Part shown: one piece after another, positions 51,323 to 59,392 of the stretch
How positions within the stretch are numbered: the stretch's first letter is position 1
How the letters are laid out: each line of letters starts with the position of its first letter
From: Bacillota bacterium
GTDB lineage: Bacteria; Bacillota; Bacilli; Paenibacillales; Paenibacillaceae
Direction: 5' to 3'
Length of the DNA stretch: 64,000 nt
Assembly (NCBI GenBank): GCA_023391635.1
Contig: JAEWAQ010000075.1
Coordinates: forward strand, 62,001 to 126,000
The notes under the pieces: model-generated
Told to the model about the DNA's origin: nothing
What the model saw: the letters and a program-made list of their open reading frames with translations, nothing else
Databases searched by the model: none
Translations under genes and position numbers: made by a program

Positions 51323-52264
51323 TTATTTCCGTATGGACCCGTGAGGCAGGACGGCATGCACACCACAGACGCCGTTGACGATTTGCGTAATCCGCAAATC
51401 GACGGACGGACCGCACATCGCCAGCGCTTCCTTGCGTCCGACGCCATGCATTTCCTGCATGAGATCGATCATGCCGTTCAACGCTGTATAGGTTGCTTCC
51501 TGCAAATTCTCATGAAACCCGAACGTAAGCCATCCTGCCGGCGTATTCGCGCGCGGGTTGGCAAGCCGAACATCGGGGAGCAAAGTCAAGCGCAAGACGA
51601 CTTGCTCCATCGGGCATTCGATCGCGGTCGAACCCACTTCGCCGTCCCCTTGCGCGGCATGGCCGTCCCCTACGGAAAACAACGCGCCTTCTACCGCGAT
51701 CGGCAAATACAGCGTGCTGCCGGGGACGAGCTCCTTGCAGTCCAGGTTCCCGCCGCAAAACCGGGGCGGGTGGGTCGAATGAAGCCCCGGCTCGCCCGGC
51801 GGCATCCCGAGCACGCCCATGAACGGGCGCAGCGGAACGGTATGCCCGAGGTGGCTCGTGCCGATCATCCGCCTCGTATCCAAATCCCAACTCAGGTAAT
51901 AAACGTCGCCTTCGTCGACGCCGAGCCGCCGGTCGTAATCCGTCTGTCTGCCTCCGGACCGGCTCCATCCCCAGGCGCCGGGACGGTTCTCCACAATATC
52001 GACGGCCAGCGTCATGCCGGGCTTGGCTCCTTCGACGGCAATCGGCCCGCACATGGCATGACCGGCATCGCGAACGGGATCGCGCGGTTCGAACTGGGGC
52101 CCGTGACCGGGGTTCGGCGCGGGCTTCAGCGATTGCAGCCAGTCGCCGTCCAGCGTAGCGCATTGCACGGTATCGCCGGATCGGACGGTGAGTATCGGCT
52201 CATGATCCCGGGAGAAGGAGCCGTGAAGCGTTCCTTGCTTGGGTTGAATCGTATGAATGGCCAT
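51323..52264 (-). CDS. Acetamidase/formamidase family protein
   Basis: A 313-residue member of the FmdA/AmdA family, zinc-dependent amidases releasing ammonia from formamide or acetamide. It starts MAIHTIQPKQGTLHGSFS and has the family segments VRSGDTVQCATLDG, GPIAVEGAKPGMTLAVDI and AIEGALFSVGDGHAAQGDGE. AGGAGG stands before ATG 52264; an open frame extends to 52384 but overlaps the PHI gene. It is the last gene of the minus-strand operon, 23 bases behind PHI. It suggests a short amide or its analogue as intermediate. Confidence 0.9.
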   Translation of the reverse strand: MAIHTIQPKQGTLHGSFSRDHEPILTVRSGDTVQCATLDGDWLQSLKPAPNPGHGPQFEPRDPVRDAGHAMCGPIAVEGAKPGMTLAVDIVENRPGAWGWSRSGGRQTDYDRRLGVDEGDVYYLSWDLDTRRMIGTSHLGHTVPLRPFMGVLGMPPGEPGLHSTHPPRFCGGNLDCKELVPGSTLYLPIAVEGALFSVGDGHAAQGDGEVGSTAIECPMEQVVLRLTLLPDVRLANPRANTPAGWLTFGFHENLQEATYTALNGMIDLMQEMHGVGRKEALAMCGPSVDLRITQIVNGVCGVHAVLPHGSIRK

Positions 52265-52287
52265 GGGGCGAAACCTCCTGTCGATCG

Positions 52288-52833
52288 TTAGAGATTGGTG
52301 TGGCGAAGGAAGGCATCCTGATGGGTGACTTGCCGGGACTCGGCATACCGCAGGCAGACGGCGTCGAACACGATGTGCGCGCATTGGTCGAACAAGGACC
52401 CGAGAGGCTGCGCGGATGTGGCTTCGGTATGTTTGCGGTAGCGGGTTGCCGCCTCGATCACGATCAAATCGTCTGCATGACCGGCAAGGGGAGAGCCGGC
52501 GTCCGTCGTTACCCCAATGACGACGGCTTGCGACTCACGCGCTTTGGCGGCTGCCGATACGACGGCAGCGGAAGTGCCGGAGCCCGACACCGCGATCAGA
52601 ACGTCATTCTCCCGAATGGCCGGGGCTATCGTTTCTCCGACGACGTACACGCGCAGCCCCAGATGAAACAGGCGCATCGCGAACGATTTGGCCATCAAGC
52701 CGGAGCGGCCTTCTCCGATCGTGAACAGCGTTCTGCCGCTTTCCAGCAAAGCGAGCAGGCGGTCGATTCCGTCCGGCCTCAATCGGCCCAATACCGCTTG
52801 CACTTCGTCAAGGATCAGTCTGCACTCTTTCAT
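52288..52833 (-). CDS. hxlB: 6-phospho-3-hexuloisomerase (PHI)
   Basis: A single SIS-domain protein of 181 residues, the size of HxlB. GEGRSGLMAKSFAMRLFHLG, AVSGSGTSAAVVSAAAKA and the C-terminal QPLGSLFDQCAHIVFDAV plus terminal HTNL are close to the Bacillus enzyme. It isomerises 3-hexulose-6-phosphate and fructose-6-phosphate. It begins three bases after the HPS-like stop. Pairing with HPS is the standard ribulose monophosphate arrangement, but here the pair is embedded in a sugar/amide pathway rather than next to formaldehyde genes. Confidence 0.9.
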   Translation of the reverse strand: MKECRLILDEVQAVLGRLRPDGIDRLLALLESGRTLFTIGEGRSGLMAKSFAMRLFHLGLRVYVVGETIAPAIRENDVLIAVSGSGTSAAVVSAAAKARESQAVVIGVTTDAGSPLAGHADDLIVIEAATRYRKHTEATSAQPLGSLFDQCAHIVFDAVCLRYAESRQVTHQDAFLRHTNL

Positions 52834-52836
52834 CGT

Positions 52837-53496
52837 TCAACACTCCTTGTCCTGAGCATTTTCGGTTTGCAAAGCCATGTATAACTCCCGCGCCGCCGCC
52901 TGCGGGTCTTCGGCTTTCGTGATGCCGGTTCCGACGATCGCGATATCCGGACGCAGCTTGCGCAAGGAAGGCAGGCTGGCGGACGTGATGCCCCCCGCGA
53001 CGGCGACAGCCGCTCCTCCATTGACGATATAGGGACGATAGTCATGGCGGGATCCGGCATGGATGGAGGTGCCGGTCATCTCCTGTTGATCTTTGCCGAC
53101 ATGGAGGCATATCGCGATGTCCGGTTCTTCGAACAAGGGGACGCACTGAAGCGCGGAAGCGTTAAGCAAATCGATCATGCATAGCTTGCCGTGTTGTTTG
53201 GCGATTCTTCGGCAAGTATCGATCGTCGCCTTCGGAGCGGCAGCCATGACCGTCGCGGCATCTGCGCCGTGGTCGAAGCAGAGACCGAATTCGTAGGCGG
53301 CATTATCGAATGTCTTCATGTCCGCTACCAGGAATTTGTCCGGAAATGCTTTGCGGATATGACGCAAGCTCTCCATGCCGAATTCCTTCAGCAAGGAAGT
53401 GCCTACCTCCAGCCAGTCGAAATAAGGCTCGACCGCCTGCGCGACGGCAATCGCTTCTTCAATCGTCATCCGGTCAAGCGCCAGTTGCAACTTCAT
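52837..53496 (-). CDS. 3-hexulose-6-phosphate synthase-like protein
   Basis: A 219-residue OMPDC-suprafamily barrel related to HxlA (HPS) and KGPDC. It starts MKLQLALDRMTIEEAI and has the metal motif VADMKTFDNA, where HPS normally reads ADLKIMDAG; Asp-x-Lys-x-x-Asp is kept but the following Ala-Gly is Asn-Ala. AVAGGITSASLPSL and IVGTGITKAEDP are the phosphate-binding loops. It may perform aldol cleavage or synthesis of a hexulose phosphate, or decarboxylate a keto-sugar-acid phosphate. ATG 53496 overlaps the kinase stop. Confidence 0.8.
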   Translation of the reverse strand: MKLQLALDRMTIEEAIAVAQAVEPYFDWLEVGTSLLKEFGMESLRHIRKAFPDKFLVADMKTFDNAAYEFGLCFDHGADAATVMAAAPKATIDTCRRIAKQHGKLCMIDLLNASALQCVPLFEEPDIAICLHVGKDQQEMTGTSIHAGSRHDYRPYIVNGGAAVAVAGGITSASLPSLRKLRPDIAIVGTGITKAEDPQAAARELYMALQTENAQDKEC

Positions 53497-54467
53497 GAGA
53501 GATGGCCACCTCTTTCCGACATGAAAGCTTCCAACTGCGTTCTCGTCGGCAGCCCCTCGGAGTCGCCTTCCGACGTCACGACAACGGCTCCGATCGCCGC
53601 TCCTCTTCGGACGGCCTCTTCGAGGCTGCAGCCCTCCAGCACGGCGCTGACGAAACCGACTGCAAAGCCGTCTCCGGCGCCGACCGTATCCACCACATGC
53701 TTCACGGGATAGGCGGGGATCTTGATTTCTAGATCCTCTGTCCGGCAATATGCGCCTTCCACCCCCAGTTTGATGCAGACGGTATTGGCTCCGCGGCTGA
53801 GGTACCAGGCGGCAATGTCGGACGGCTCATCATACCCAGTCAGCAAACGGCCTTCCTGCAAGCCCGGCAGCACCCAGTCCGCCTGCACGGCGAGGCGGTT
53901 GACGCCCTCGATCATCGCCGCTTGGCCCGGCCACAACGTCGGACGAAGGTTGGGATCGAAGGAGACGGTGATGCCGCCGGCTTTGGCCTGTGCCAGCATA
54001 TGTTCGGCGAGAGCATAGGCGGACTCCGACAAGGCGGGGGCGATGCCGGTCAAATGAAAATGCCGGGTGTTCAAATAGTAGCCGGAATCGAAATCGGAAA
54101 CGCTCATCGTACTGGCCGCCGTAAATTTCCTGAAATACTGAACGACGGGATCCTTTCCTTCGTCGGCACGACCTTTGAGCTGAAACCCTGTGGCACGGTC
54201 CTCTTCGATCATTACGGCGTTCGTGTCCACATTCTCCTCGTTCATTCTGCGGGTAATATATGCGCCGAAGGGGTCGTTTCCGATTTTGCTTATCCAGCCT
54301 ACGCGCATGCCGAGTCGGGACAAGCCGATGGCCACGTTGGCCTCGGCACCGGCCATCCGTCTCGTGAAGCGCTCGACTCGATCCAAGGGACCGGATTGCT
54401 CGGCGATGAACATCGCCATGGCTTCTCCGAACGTGACGACGTCAAAGAGCCGATTCTTCATGTTCAT
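53493..54467 (-). CDS. PfkB-family sugar kinase (2-keto-3-deoxygluconate-kinase-like)
   Basis: A 324-residue kinase with VVTFGEAMAMFIAEQSG at the start, AGAEANVAIGLSRLG, the KdgK-like FDPNLRPTLWP and the catalytic DTVGAGDGFAVGF. First gene of the minus-strand operon, with GGAG nine bases before the ATG. It likely phosphorylates the sugar entering the PHI/HPS-like steps. The KdgK resemblance together with a KdgR-like LacI neighbour keeps 2-keto-3-deoxy-sugar acids as an alternative substrate. Confidence 0.87.
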   Translation of the reverse strand: MNMKNRLFDVVTFGEAMAMFIAEQSGPLDRVERFTRRMAGAEANVAIGLSRLGMRVGWISKIGNDPFGAYITRRMNEENVDTNAVMIEEDRATGFQLKGRADEGKDPVVQYFRKFTAASTMSVSDFDSGYYLNTRHFHLTGIAPALSESAYALAEHMLAQAKAGGITVSFDPNLRPTLWPGQAAMIEGVNRLAVQADWVLPGLQEGRLLTGYDEPSDIAAWYLSRGANTVCIKLGVEGAYCRTEDLEIKIPAYPVKHVVDTVGAGDGFAVGFVSAVLEGCSLEEAVRRGAAIGAVVVTSEGDSEGLPTRTQLEAFMSERGGHLS

Positions 54468-54509
54468 GTGCAGCCACTCCAGTCTTGATATAATGGTTGT
54501 TATATTTTC

Positions 54510-54538
54510 ATGGAATCGGTTAACGGTATCGGTTCCAT
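54510..54538. promoter_or_regulatory. LacI-type operator of kinase operon
   Basis: On the minus strand it reads TGGAACCGATACCG followed by TTAACCGATTCCAT, i.e. two half-sites, the first sharing AACCGATACC with the sites at 43602 and 55691. It lies 43 bases before the kinase ATG, near a possible TATATC -10 (minus strand). Confidence 0.7.
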
Positions 54539-54549
54539 GAAGGTTGAAA

Positions 54550-54576
54550 TAAAAACCGCGTCTCGAAAGACGAGGT
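54550..54576 (-). terminator. Terminator of the lacI-type gene
   Basis: ACCGCGTC (54555-54562) and GACGAGGT (54569-54576) form a stem with one mismatch; on the minus strand it is followed by TTTTTATTT. It lies 20 bases after the LacI stop codon, separating it from the kinase operon. Confidence 0.8.
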
Positions 54577-54596
54577 CAACGGCCTGAGATGGTATG

Positions 54597-55649
54597 TTAC
54601 CCTTTCCGCAGTTGGAAGGTCGAGCCTCGGATCAGCAAGGATGCGGCCAATTCCGTTACCTGCGGGGGAGAAGTATCTCCTTCGATTCGCTTCAGCACCT
54701 GTTCCATTGCGATCGTGCCGATTTCGAACGTCGGTTGTGAGATGGTCGTGATGCCAGGGCCTACGTAAGGCGCCCATTCGGGATTGTCGAATCCGATCAA
54801 CGAAATCTGTTCGGGAATTTGCAGCTTCCTGTCCTTCAGCGCGCCGATCAGCTTCAGCAGGACAACGGCATTGCCGGCGAATATGACGCGATTGCTGCCT
54901 TCCGAAGATGCCAGAAAACGGTCCAAGCCGCGCTCGAATCGATCGTTGTCTTTAAAATCGACTTCGTAGAAATCGTCGACGCTCGGATGCCCGCGTTCCT
55001 GCAACAGGTTGCGGAAAACTTCCGCCCGCTCGTAACGGGGGCTTGTGCTGCCGATCGTTTCCGTAAAGAAAGCGATGCGGTCGTAACCGCAATCGATCAA
55101 ATAATGAAGGGCGTCGGCGGTTGCGCTGCGATTGTCGGTTCCGACCAAATCCGCTTCAAGCTCCGGGACTTTGCGGTCAACGAGCACGACGGGCATGTTA
55201 TCTTTGGTGAAGTCGTGGAGAACCGCGTTGTTCATGCCGGTCGTGTTGATCAGCAGACCGTCGATTCTGTGCGTCTGCAGCAAATCGAAATAGCGGAGTT
55301 CTTTGTCCGCATCCTGATCGGTGTTGCACACGAGCAAGTTGTATCCGTGTTTCTCGCAAACCTGCTCGGCGCCGCGCAGGATGCTGGTCGCGTAAGGGTT
55401 GGCGATATTCGCCACGACGAATCCGATCAAATAGCTGCGATCCTGTTTTAAACCCCGAGCCATCCGGTTGGGGCGATAATTCAGTTCGGCGATCGTTTGT
55501 TCGATCCGCTTTAGCGTATCCGCCGATATGGAATCGTATTGTTTGCTCAGAAACCGGGAAATGGTCGTTTTGGAAACGCCGGCGGTCCGAGCCACGTCGG
55601 CAATCGTCGCTCTTGTCTTAGGCGGCTTGTGGCGGTGTTCCCAATCCAT
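54597..55649 (-). CDS. LacI-family transcriptional repressor
   Basis: A 350-residue LacI/GalR regulator. HTH: ATIADVARTAGVSKTTISRF, hinge LNYRPNRMARGLKQDRSYLI, then the PBP-I effector domain with INTTGMNNAVLHD and SLIGFDNPEWAPYVGPGITT. KdgR-like by context. ATG 55649 is preceded by AAAGG; the ATG at 55667 is less well placed. AACCGATACC sites at 43602, 54510-54538 and 55691 place both convergent operons and its own gene in one regulon. Confidence 0.92.
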   Translation of the reverse strand: MDWEHRHKPPKTRATIADVARTAGVSKTTISRFLSKQYDSISADTLKRIEQTIAELNYRPNRMARGLKQDRSYLIGFVVANIANPYATSILRGAEQVCEKHGYNLLVCNTDQDADKELRYFDLLQTHRIDGLLINTTGMNNAVLHDFTKDNMPVVLVDRKVPELEADLVGTDNRSATADALHYLIDCGYDRIAFFTETIGSTSPRYERAEVFRNLLQERGHPSVDDFYEVDFKDNDRFERGLDRFLASSEGSNRVIFAGNAVVLLKLIGALKDRKLQIPEQISLIGFDNPEWAPYVGPGITTISQPTFEIGTIAMEQVLKRIEGDTSPPQVTELAASLLIRGSTFQLRKG

Positions 55650-55688
55650 GTCAATCAACCTTTGCATCTATAATAAAAGCTATAATCA

Positions 55689-55710
55689 ATGGAACCGATA
55701 CCATTCCAAT
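55689..55710. promoter_or_regulatory. LacI autoregulatory operator
   Basis: ATGGAACCGATACCATTCCA (55689-55708) contains TGGAA and TTCCA inverted arms nine bases apart and the AACCGATACC core. It lies 40 bases upstream of the LacI start codon, beside an ATTATAG -10-like element on the minus strand. Confidence 0.7.
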
Positions 55711-55732
55711 GTAAAGGTGTTTTTGCAATTTG

Positions 55733-57457
55733 TCAATCCTTCGTTGGCAAGGGTTTAACCGTTCGGCTTCGGGAGGCGTGCAACCAACTTACGGCATAGG
55801 CGACAGCGATGGGCAGGAACGGCCCTGCAATGCCTGCGGCCAAGTCGCCTGGCAGCCCGTCTGCCATCATCTGGACGCTCATCAGGATGGAGTTGAGTAT
55901 GATATGGGCGAACAGCACCGCCAGGAACCCGAATCGCAGCATGAACCAGCCGAACAGCATGGCCATCACTGCCAGTTCGATCAGCCGCGAATAGACCGGA
56001 TAGACCGCATAGCTGACGTGCCCGAACGCCCAGAACAGCCCGGGCGGGAACATGGCCAGCGCGGTGAGCCAGGCGGCGGTGCGCGGTGCGGGCGCGCGGC
56101 CCAGCAACCGCTGGGCTCCGCCGACCAGCCAATGCCGGAACAGCCCGATGCCGAACAGCCGGCTTTGGATTTCTTCCGAGATGCCCGCGCACCAAGCCAG
56201 CATGAGAAGCAGCCAAGGCACGGTCATGTTATAGGAGGATTGACTCGCGTCCGACGATTGGAACATGCCGATGCCCTGTGCCAATCCGGCCAAGATGACT
56301 GACTGGACGCCGAGCAGCAGAAATGCCAGCAGATAGCCTCTCTTCATGCCCGCAACGACTTCTTCGCCGAAAGCAGCCTCCCTCCATCGCGGCCATAAAG
56401 ATCGTCCCATCGATCTCCACAGTCCGTCTCCGCCAACCGCGGACAAGTAAGTGAACAGCGCCATAATGCCCAGAATGATGAAGTTGAAGACGAGCAACGA
56501 TCGAACCGCCGCTTCATCCGCAATCGCTCCGTCCGCGATCAATCCCGCCCGGAATCCCGGTATCAGATTGAAGTAGAAACCGGCATACATCGCCGTGAAT
56601 ATCGCCGCAAGCCATAGCCCGCGCCGCGCGGACGTATGCGATCGCCGCGTGACCGCATAGACGATCGACATGACCAAGAGCAGCAATTGCGGCACGACGA
56701 AGCCGAGCGCATTAAGCGTGCCTGCAAGCTTGCTTTGATGTTCGAGATAGTCGGCGAATGGTTTGGGCACGCGTATTTCATAAGTGACCGACCCGCCTGC
56801 CCAACCGCCCTCGGATGAAGATGAAGCCGCAACCGAATCAGCCGCAGCTGAGGGGGGGATGACATGCAGCATCAGCTCAGCTTCGCCGACGCCCTGCAGC
56901 CGGGACAGGAAAGTATAGGCTCCCTGCGCATCCGCCGCGCGGCCGTCCCAGATCCAGTCATCCGGGATCTCCCCCCAGCGCGATGCGAACTGCAAAGCAT
57001 CCGCAGGTTCGGCAGCATCCGGCTGCTCGACCGGCGTCGCCGATGCGGTCTTAAGGCGGCTCTGCCAGCCCGTCAGCTTGCCTGATTCCGGATGGAGATA
57101 GAGCGTCAATACAGTCGTTCCGCCCGGCTGCGTCAGGTCAGCTCGGTACACATCGACAGGATGGCCGTCATCCCACTGCCGATGGTAGGAATCGAACAAG
57201 TCATGCTTGACCAGATAACCGGCGGCCTTACTGTCGGACAAATAAGTGATTTCCACGTCAAGCGCATCGCCGGTCACGCCGAACCGATCGGCAGCGACGC
57301 CAAGCGCATGCTCCTTGGCGGCATGGCGGCTCATCGTCGCCCGGCTTCCCGCGTCGCCTGAACCGAACATCGGGAATACTTGGATAAGAATGAAGAGGAT
57401 CAGACCGATTCCCGCCACCCCGTACCATAGACCGGACATCGATTTGTATCGCTGCAT
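55733..57457 (-). CDS. CPBP-family intramembrane metalloprotease
   Basis: A 574-residue membrane protein. The N-terminal third is an extracytoplasmic domain after one helix (GVAGIGLILFILIQVFPMFG); the rest is polytopic. The CPBP/CAAX-protease motifs are present: SEEIQSRLFGIG (EExxxR), FWAFGHVSYAVYP and FAHIILN (HxxxN). It probably cleaves membrane-embedded substrates or is an immunity/maturation factor. ATG 57457 is preceded by GAGGAG; the TTG two codons earlier is too close. It stands alone on the minus strand, with no obvious terminator. Confidence 0.87.
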   Translation of the reverse strand: MQRYKSMSGLWYGVAGIGLILFILIQVFPMFGSGDAGSRATMSRHAAKEHALGVAADRFGVTGDALDVEITYLSDSKAAGYLVKHDLFDSYHRQWDDGHPVDVYRADLTQPGGTTVLTLYLHPESGKLTGWQSRLKTASATPVEQPDAAEPADALQFASRWGEIPDDWIWDGRAADAQGAYTFLSRLQGVGEAELMLHVIPPSAAADSVAASSSSEGGWAGGSVTYEIRVPKPFADYLEHQSKLAGTLNALGFVVPQLLLLVMSIVYAVTRRSHTSARRGLWLAAIFTAMYAGFYFNLIPGFRAGLIADGAIADEAAVRSLLVFNFIILGIMALFTYLSAVGGDGLWRSMGRSLWPRWREAAFGEEVVAGMKRGYLLAFLLLGVQSVILAGLAQGIGMFQSSDASQSSYNMTVPWLLLMLAWCAGISEEIQSRLFGIGLFRHWLVGGAQRLLGRAPAPRTAAWLTALAMFPPGLFWAFGHVSYAVYPVYSRLIELAVMAMLFGWFMLRFGFLAVLFAHIILNSILMSVQMMADGLPGDLAAGIAGPFLPIAVAYAVSWLHASRSRTVKPLPTKD

Positions 57458-57650
57458 CGTCAACGCTCCTCTAACGGCGGAGATTATCTCAGGCTAGCGT
57501 AACATATTGCCATTCCCGAATTCCAATGTATCTTGTCGTTCTCGCAGATAACGGAAGATAACGGCCGGATAATGCGTGTGCGGGCCTGTTTCTGTCGCCG
57601 GAAATACGCATTTAAGCGTTACCGTGCTTCGATTCGGTTAAATCCGGGTG

Positions 57651-57679
57651 TTGTCGCTTCGCGAAGGAAAGACTATAAT
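57651..57679 (+). promoter_or_regulatory. Promoter of ktrB riboswitch leader
   Basis: TTGTCG (57651-57656), 17 bp, TATAAT (57674-57679). Transcription should start near 57686, ahead of the c-di-AMP aptamer. The region 57480-57650 upstream shows no gene. Confidence 0.7.
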
Positions 57680-57721
57680 GCGTTAAGTACGATCGTGAAA
57701 GCAAATGAATGTTATTCATAA

Positions 57722-57908
57722 ACCAGCCGAATTTCTGTGAAGAAAACGGGGGAACCAATGTTGCCGCCATTTGAGGAACGCGCGGCAAACCCGGGGTGAA
57801 TTCAGACCGCACACCGCCTGCGATTGCCAGTGCGAGTGCGCAACGATAGGGCCGCCTGTTCGCGCCCGAACCCGTCAGCTAACCTCGTAGGCTGCCAGAA
57901 CAGGACTC
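57722..57908 (+). ncRNA. c-di-AMP (ydaO/yuaA) riboswitch aptamer
   Basis: The leader carries the conserved blocks of the ydaO motif: CGGGGGAACCAATG (57747-57760), CCCGGGGTGAATTC (57790-57803) and the highly conserved CGAACCCGTCAGCTAACCTC (57867-57886), followed by the closing pairing near 57890-57908. Intervening stem-loops are GC-rich, as usual. It precedes the terminator and ktrB. Binding of c-di-AMP should switch potassium transporter expression off. Confidence 0.88.
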
Positions 57909-57920
57909 GCATGCGCGCGT

Positions 57921-57949
57921 GAAGCATTGGAGTTCCAATGCTTCTTTTT
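57921..57949 (+). terminator. Riboswitch-controlled intrinsic terminator
   Basis: GAAGCATTGGA (57921-57931) and TCCAATGCTTC (57934-57944) form a perfect 11-bp stem closed by a 2-base junction, followed by TTTTTGTTT. It ends about 55 bases before the ktrB start, making it the expression platform of the aptamer. Confidence 0.9.
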
Positions 57950-58005
57950 GTTTCATACGGCACCCAAGCGCATGCGCTGGAGATCCGCCACAGAGGTGAA
58001 GGAAG

Positions 58006-59349
58006 TTGTTCAGCAAGCTGTATCGCACGATCGCATCTTCACCGCCCAAGCTGCTCGTGCTCGGATTCGCTTTGATCATTCTAACCGGCGCGCAGCTGCT
58101 CCGTCTGCCGATTGCCGCCACCGCCGGTCAGCCGACCCGCTGGATCGACGCCTTGTTCACGGCGACTTCGGCGACTTGCGTAACGGGGTTGGCCGTAGTC
58201 GATACCGGCACTTATTTCACTACATTCGGGCAGATCGTCATCCTCGTCCTGATCCAGATCGGCGGCCTCGGATTCATGACGATGGCAACGCTGTTCGCCG
58301 TATTTCTGAAACGGCGAATCTCGCTCAAGGAGCGTCTGGTGCTGCAGGAGGCGTTGAATCAGTCTTCGATCGAAGGCATCGTCCGCTTGGTGCGCAAAAT
58401 CGTGCTGTACTCGCTTTGCATCGAAGCAGTCGGCGCTTTGTCGTTCACTTTGCGCTTCATGATCGACATGAGCCCCGGACGCGCTTTGTATTACGGCATC
58501 TTTCATGCGGTATCCTTCTTTAATAACGCGGGTTTCGATATTATGGGCGATTTCAGAAGCATGACCGGCTATGTCGGAGACGTGTGGGTGAACGTCACCT
58601 CGATGCTGCTGATCGTGCTTGGCGGCATCGGCTTCGTCGTGCTCGCCGACCTCGTCGACTATCGCAACAAGCGCAAGCTGTCGCTTCATTCCAAGGTGGC
58701 GCTCAGCATGTCCGGCATCTTGATCGCGGTCGGCGCGATCGTCATCCTGGCGTTCGAATACACGAACAGCTTCACGATGGGTGGTCTGCCGTTCGGAGAG
58801 AAGCTGCTCTCTGCGGTGTTCCAATCCGTATCTCCTCGTACCGCCGGCGTGAACACGCTGGATATTTCGGCGCTGCGTCAAGCGTCGCAGTTTATTATCA
58901 TCGTGCTCATGTTCATCGGCGCATCGCCGGGATCGACCGGCGGCGGGATCAAGACGACGACGTTCGCGGCCCTGATCGGCGCGGTTCATACGATGCTGCG
59001 CGGCAAGGAAGACGTCGTGATGTTCCGCTATCGGCTCGCGAAGGAGAGGGTTTACAAGGCGTTGACGGTTACGCTCTTCGCTTTGACGCTCGTCCTGGTG
59101 GCTACGATGATTCTGTCGACAACGGAGGACCACCATTTTCTGATGATTTTATTCGAAGTGACCTCGGCGTTCGGCACAGTCGGCTTATCCATGGGTCTAA
59201 CGACGGACTTGTCGCTCGTCGGCAAGATCATCATCATCCTGATGATGTTCGTCGGGCGGCTCGGACCGCTCACGCTGTCTTACGCGATCGCTCCCAAGCC
59301 GGGGCGCGTGCTGTATCGCAACGCAGAAGGCAAAATTATCATCGGGTAG
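58006..59349 (+). CDS. ktrB: Potassium uptake channel KtrB
   Basis: KtrB/TrkH-type channel of 447 residues with four membrane-pore-membrane repeats; selectivity-filter stretches are TATSATCVTGLAV, FNNAGFDIMGDF, SPRTAGVNTLDI and TSAFGTVGLSMG. The glycine in each filter is preserved. TTG 58006 is the start, with AGAGGTGAAGGAAG immediately upstream. Control by the c-di-AMP riboswitch and co-transcription with ktrA fit regulated potassium uptake and turgor control. Confidence 0.93.
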   Translation: MFSKLYRTIASSPPKLLVLGFALIILTGAQLLRLPIAATAGQPTRWIDALFTATSATCVTGLAVVDTGTYFTTFGQIVILVLIQIGGLGFMTMATLFAVFLKRRISLKERLVLQEALNQSSIEGIVRLVRKIVLYSLCIEAVGALSFTLRFMIDMSPGRALYYGIFHAVSFFNNAGFDIMGDFRSMTGYVGDVWVNVTSMLLIVLGGIGFVVLADLVDYRNKRKLSLHSKVALSMSGILIAVGAIVILAFEYTNSFTMGGLPFGEKLLSAVFQSVSPRTAGVNTLDISALRQASQFIIIVLMFIGASPGSTGGGIKTTTFAALIGAVHTMLRGKEDVVMFRYRLAKERVYKALTVTLFALTLVLVATMILSTTEDHHFLMILFEVTSAFGTVGLSMGLTTDLSLVGKIIIILMMFVGRLGPLTLSYAIAPKPGRVLYRNAEGKIIIG

Positions 59350-59392
59350 CGCGGATGGATTCCGGACCTTATCGAAGGAGCAGGATGGACGC

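Noticed and set aside
57498..57721. Short plus-strand frame in the ktrB leader
   Set aside because: No ribosome binding site; the stretch contains the promoter for the riboswitch leader.
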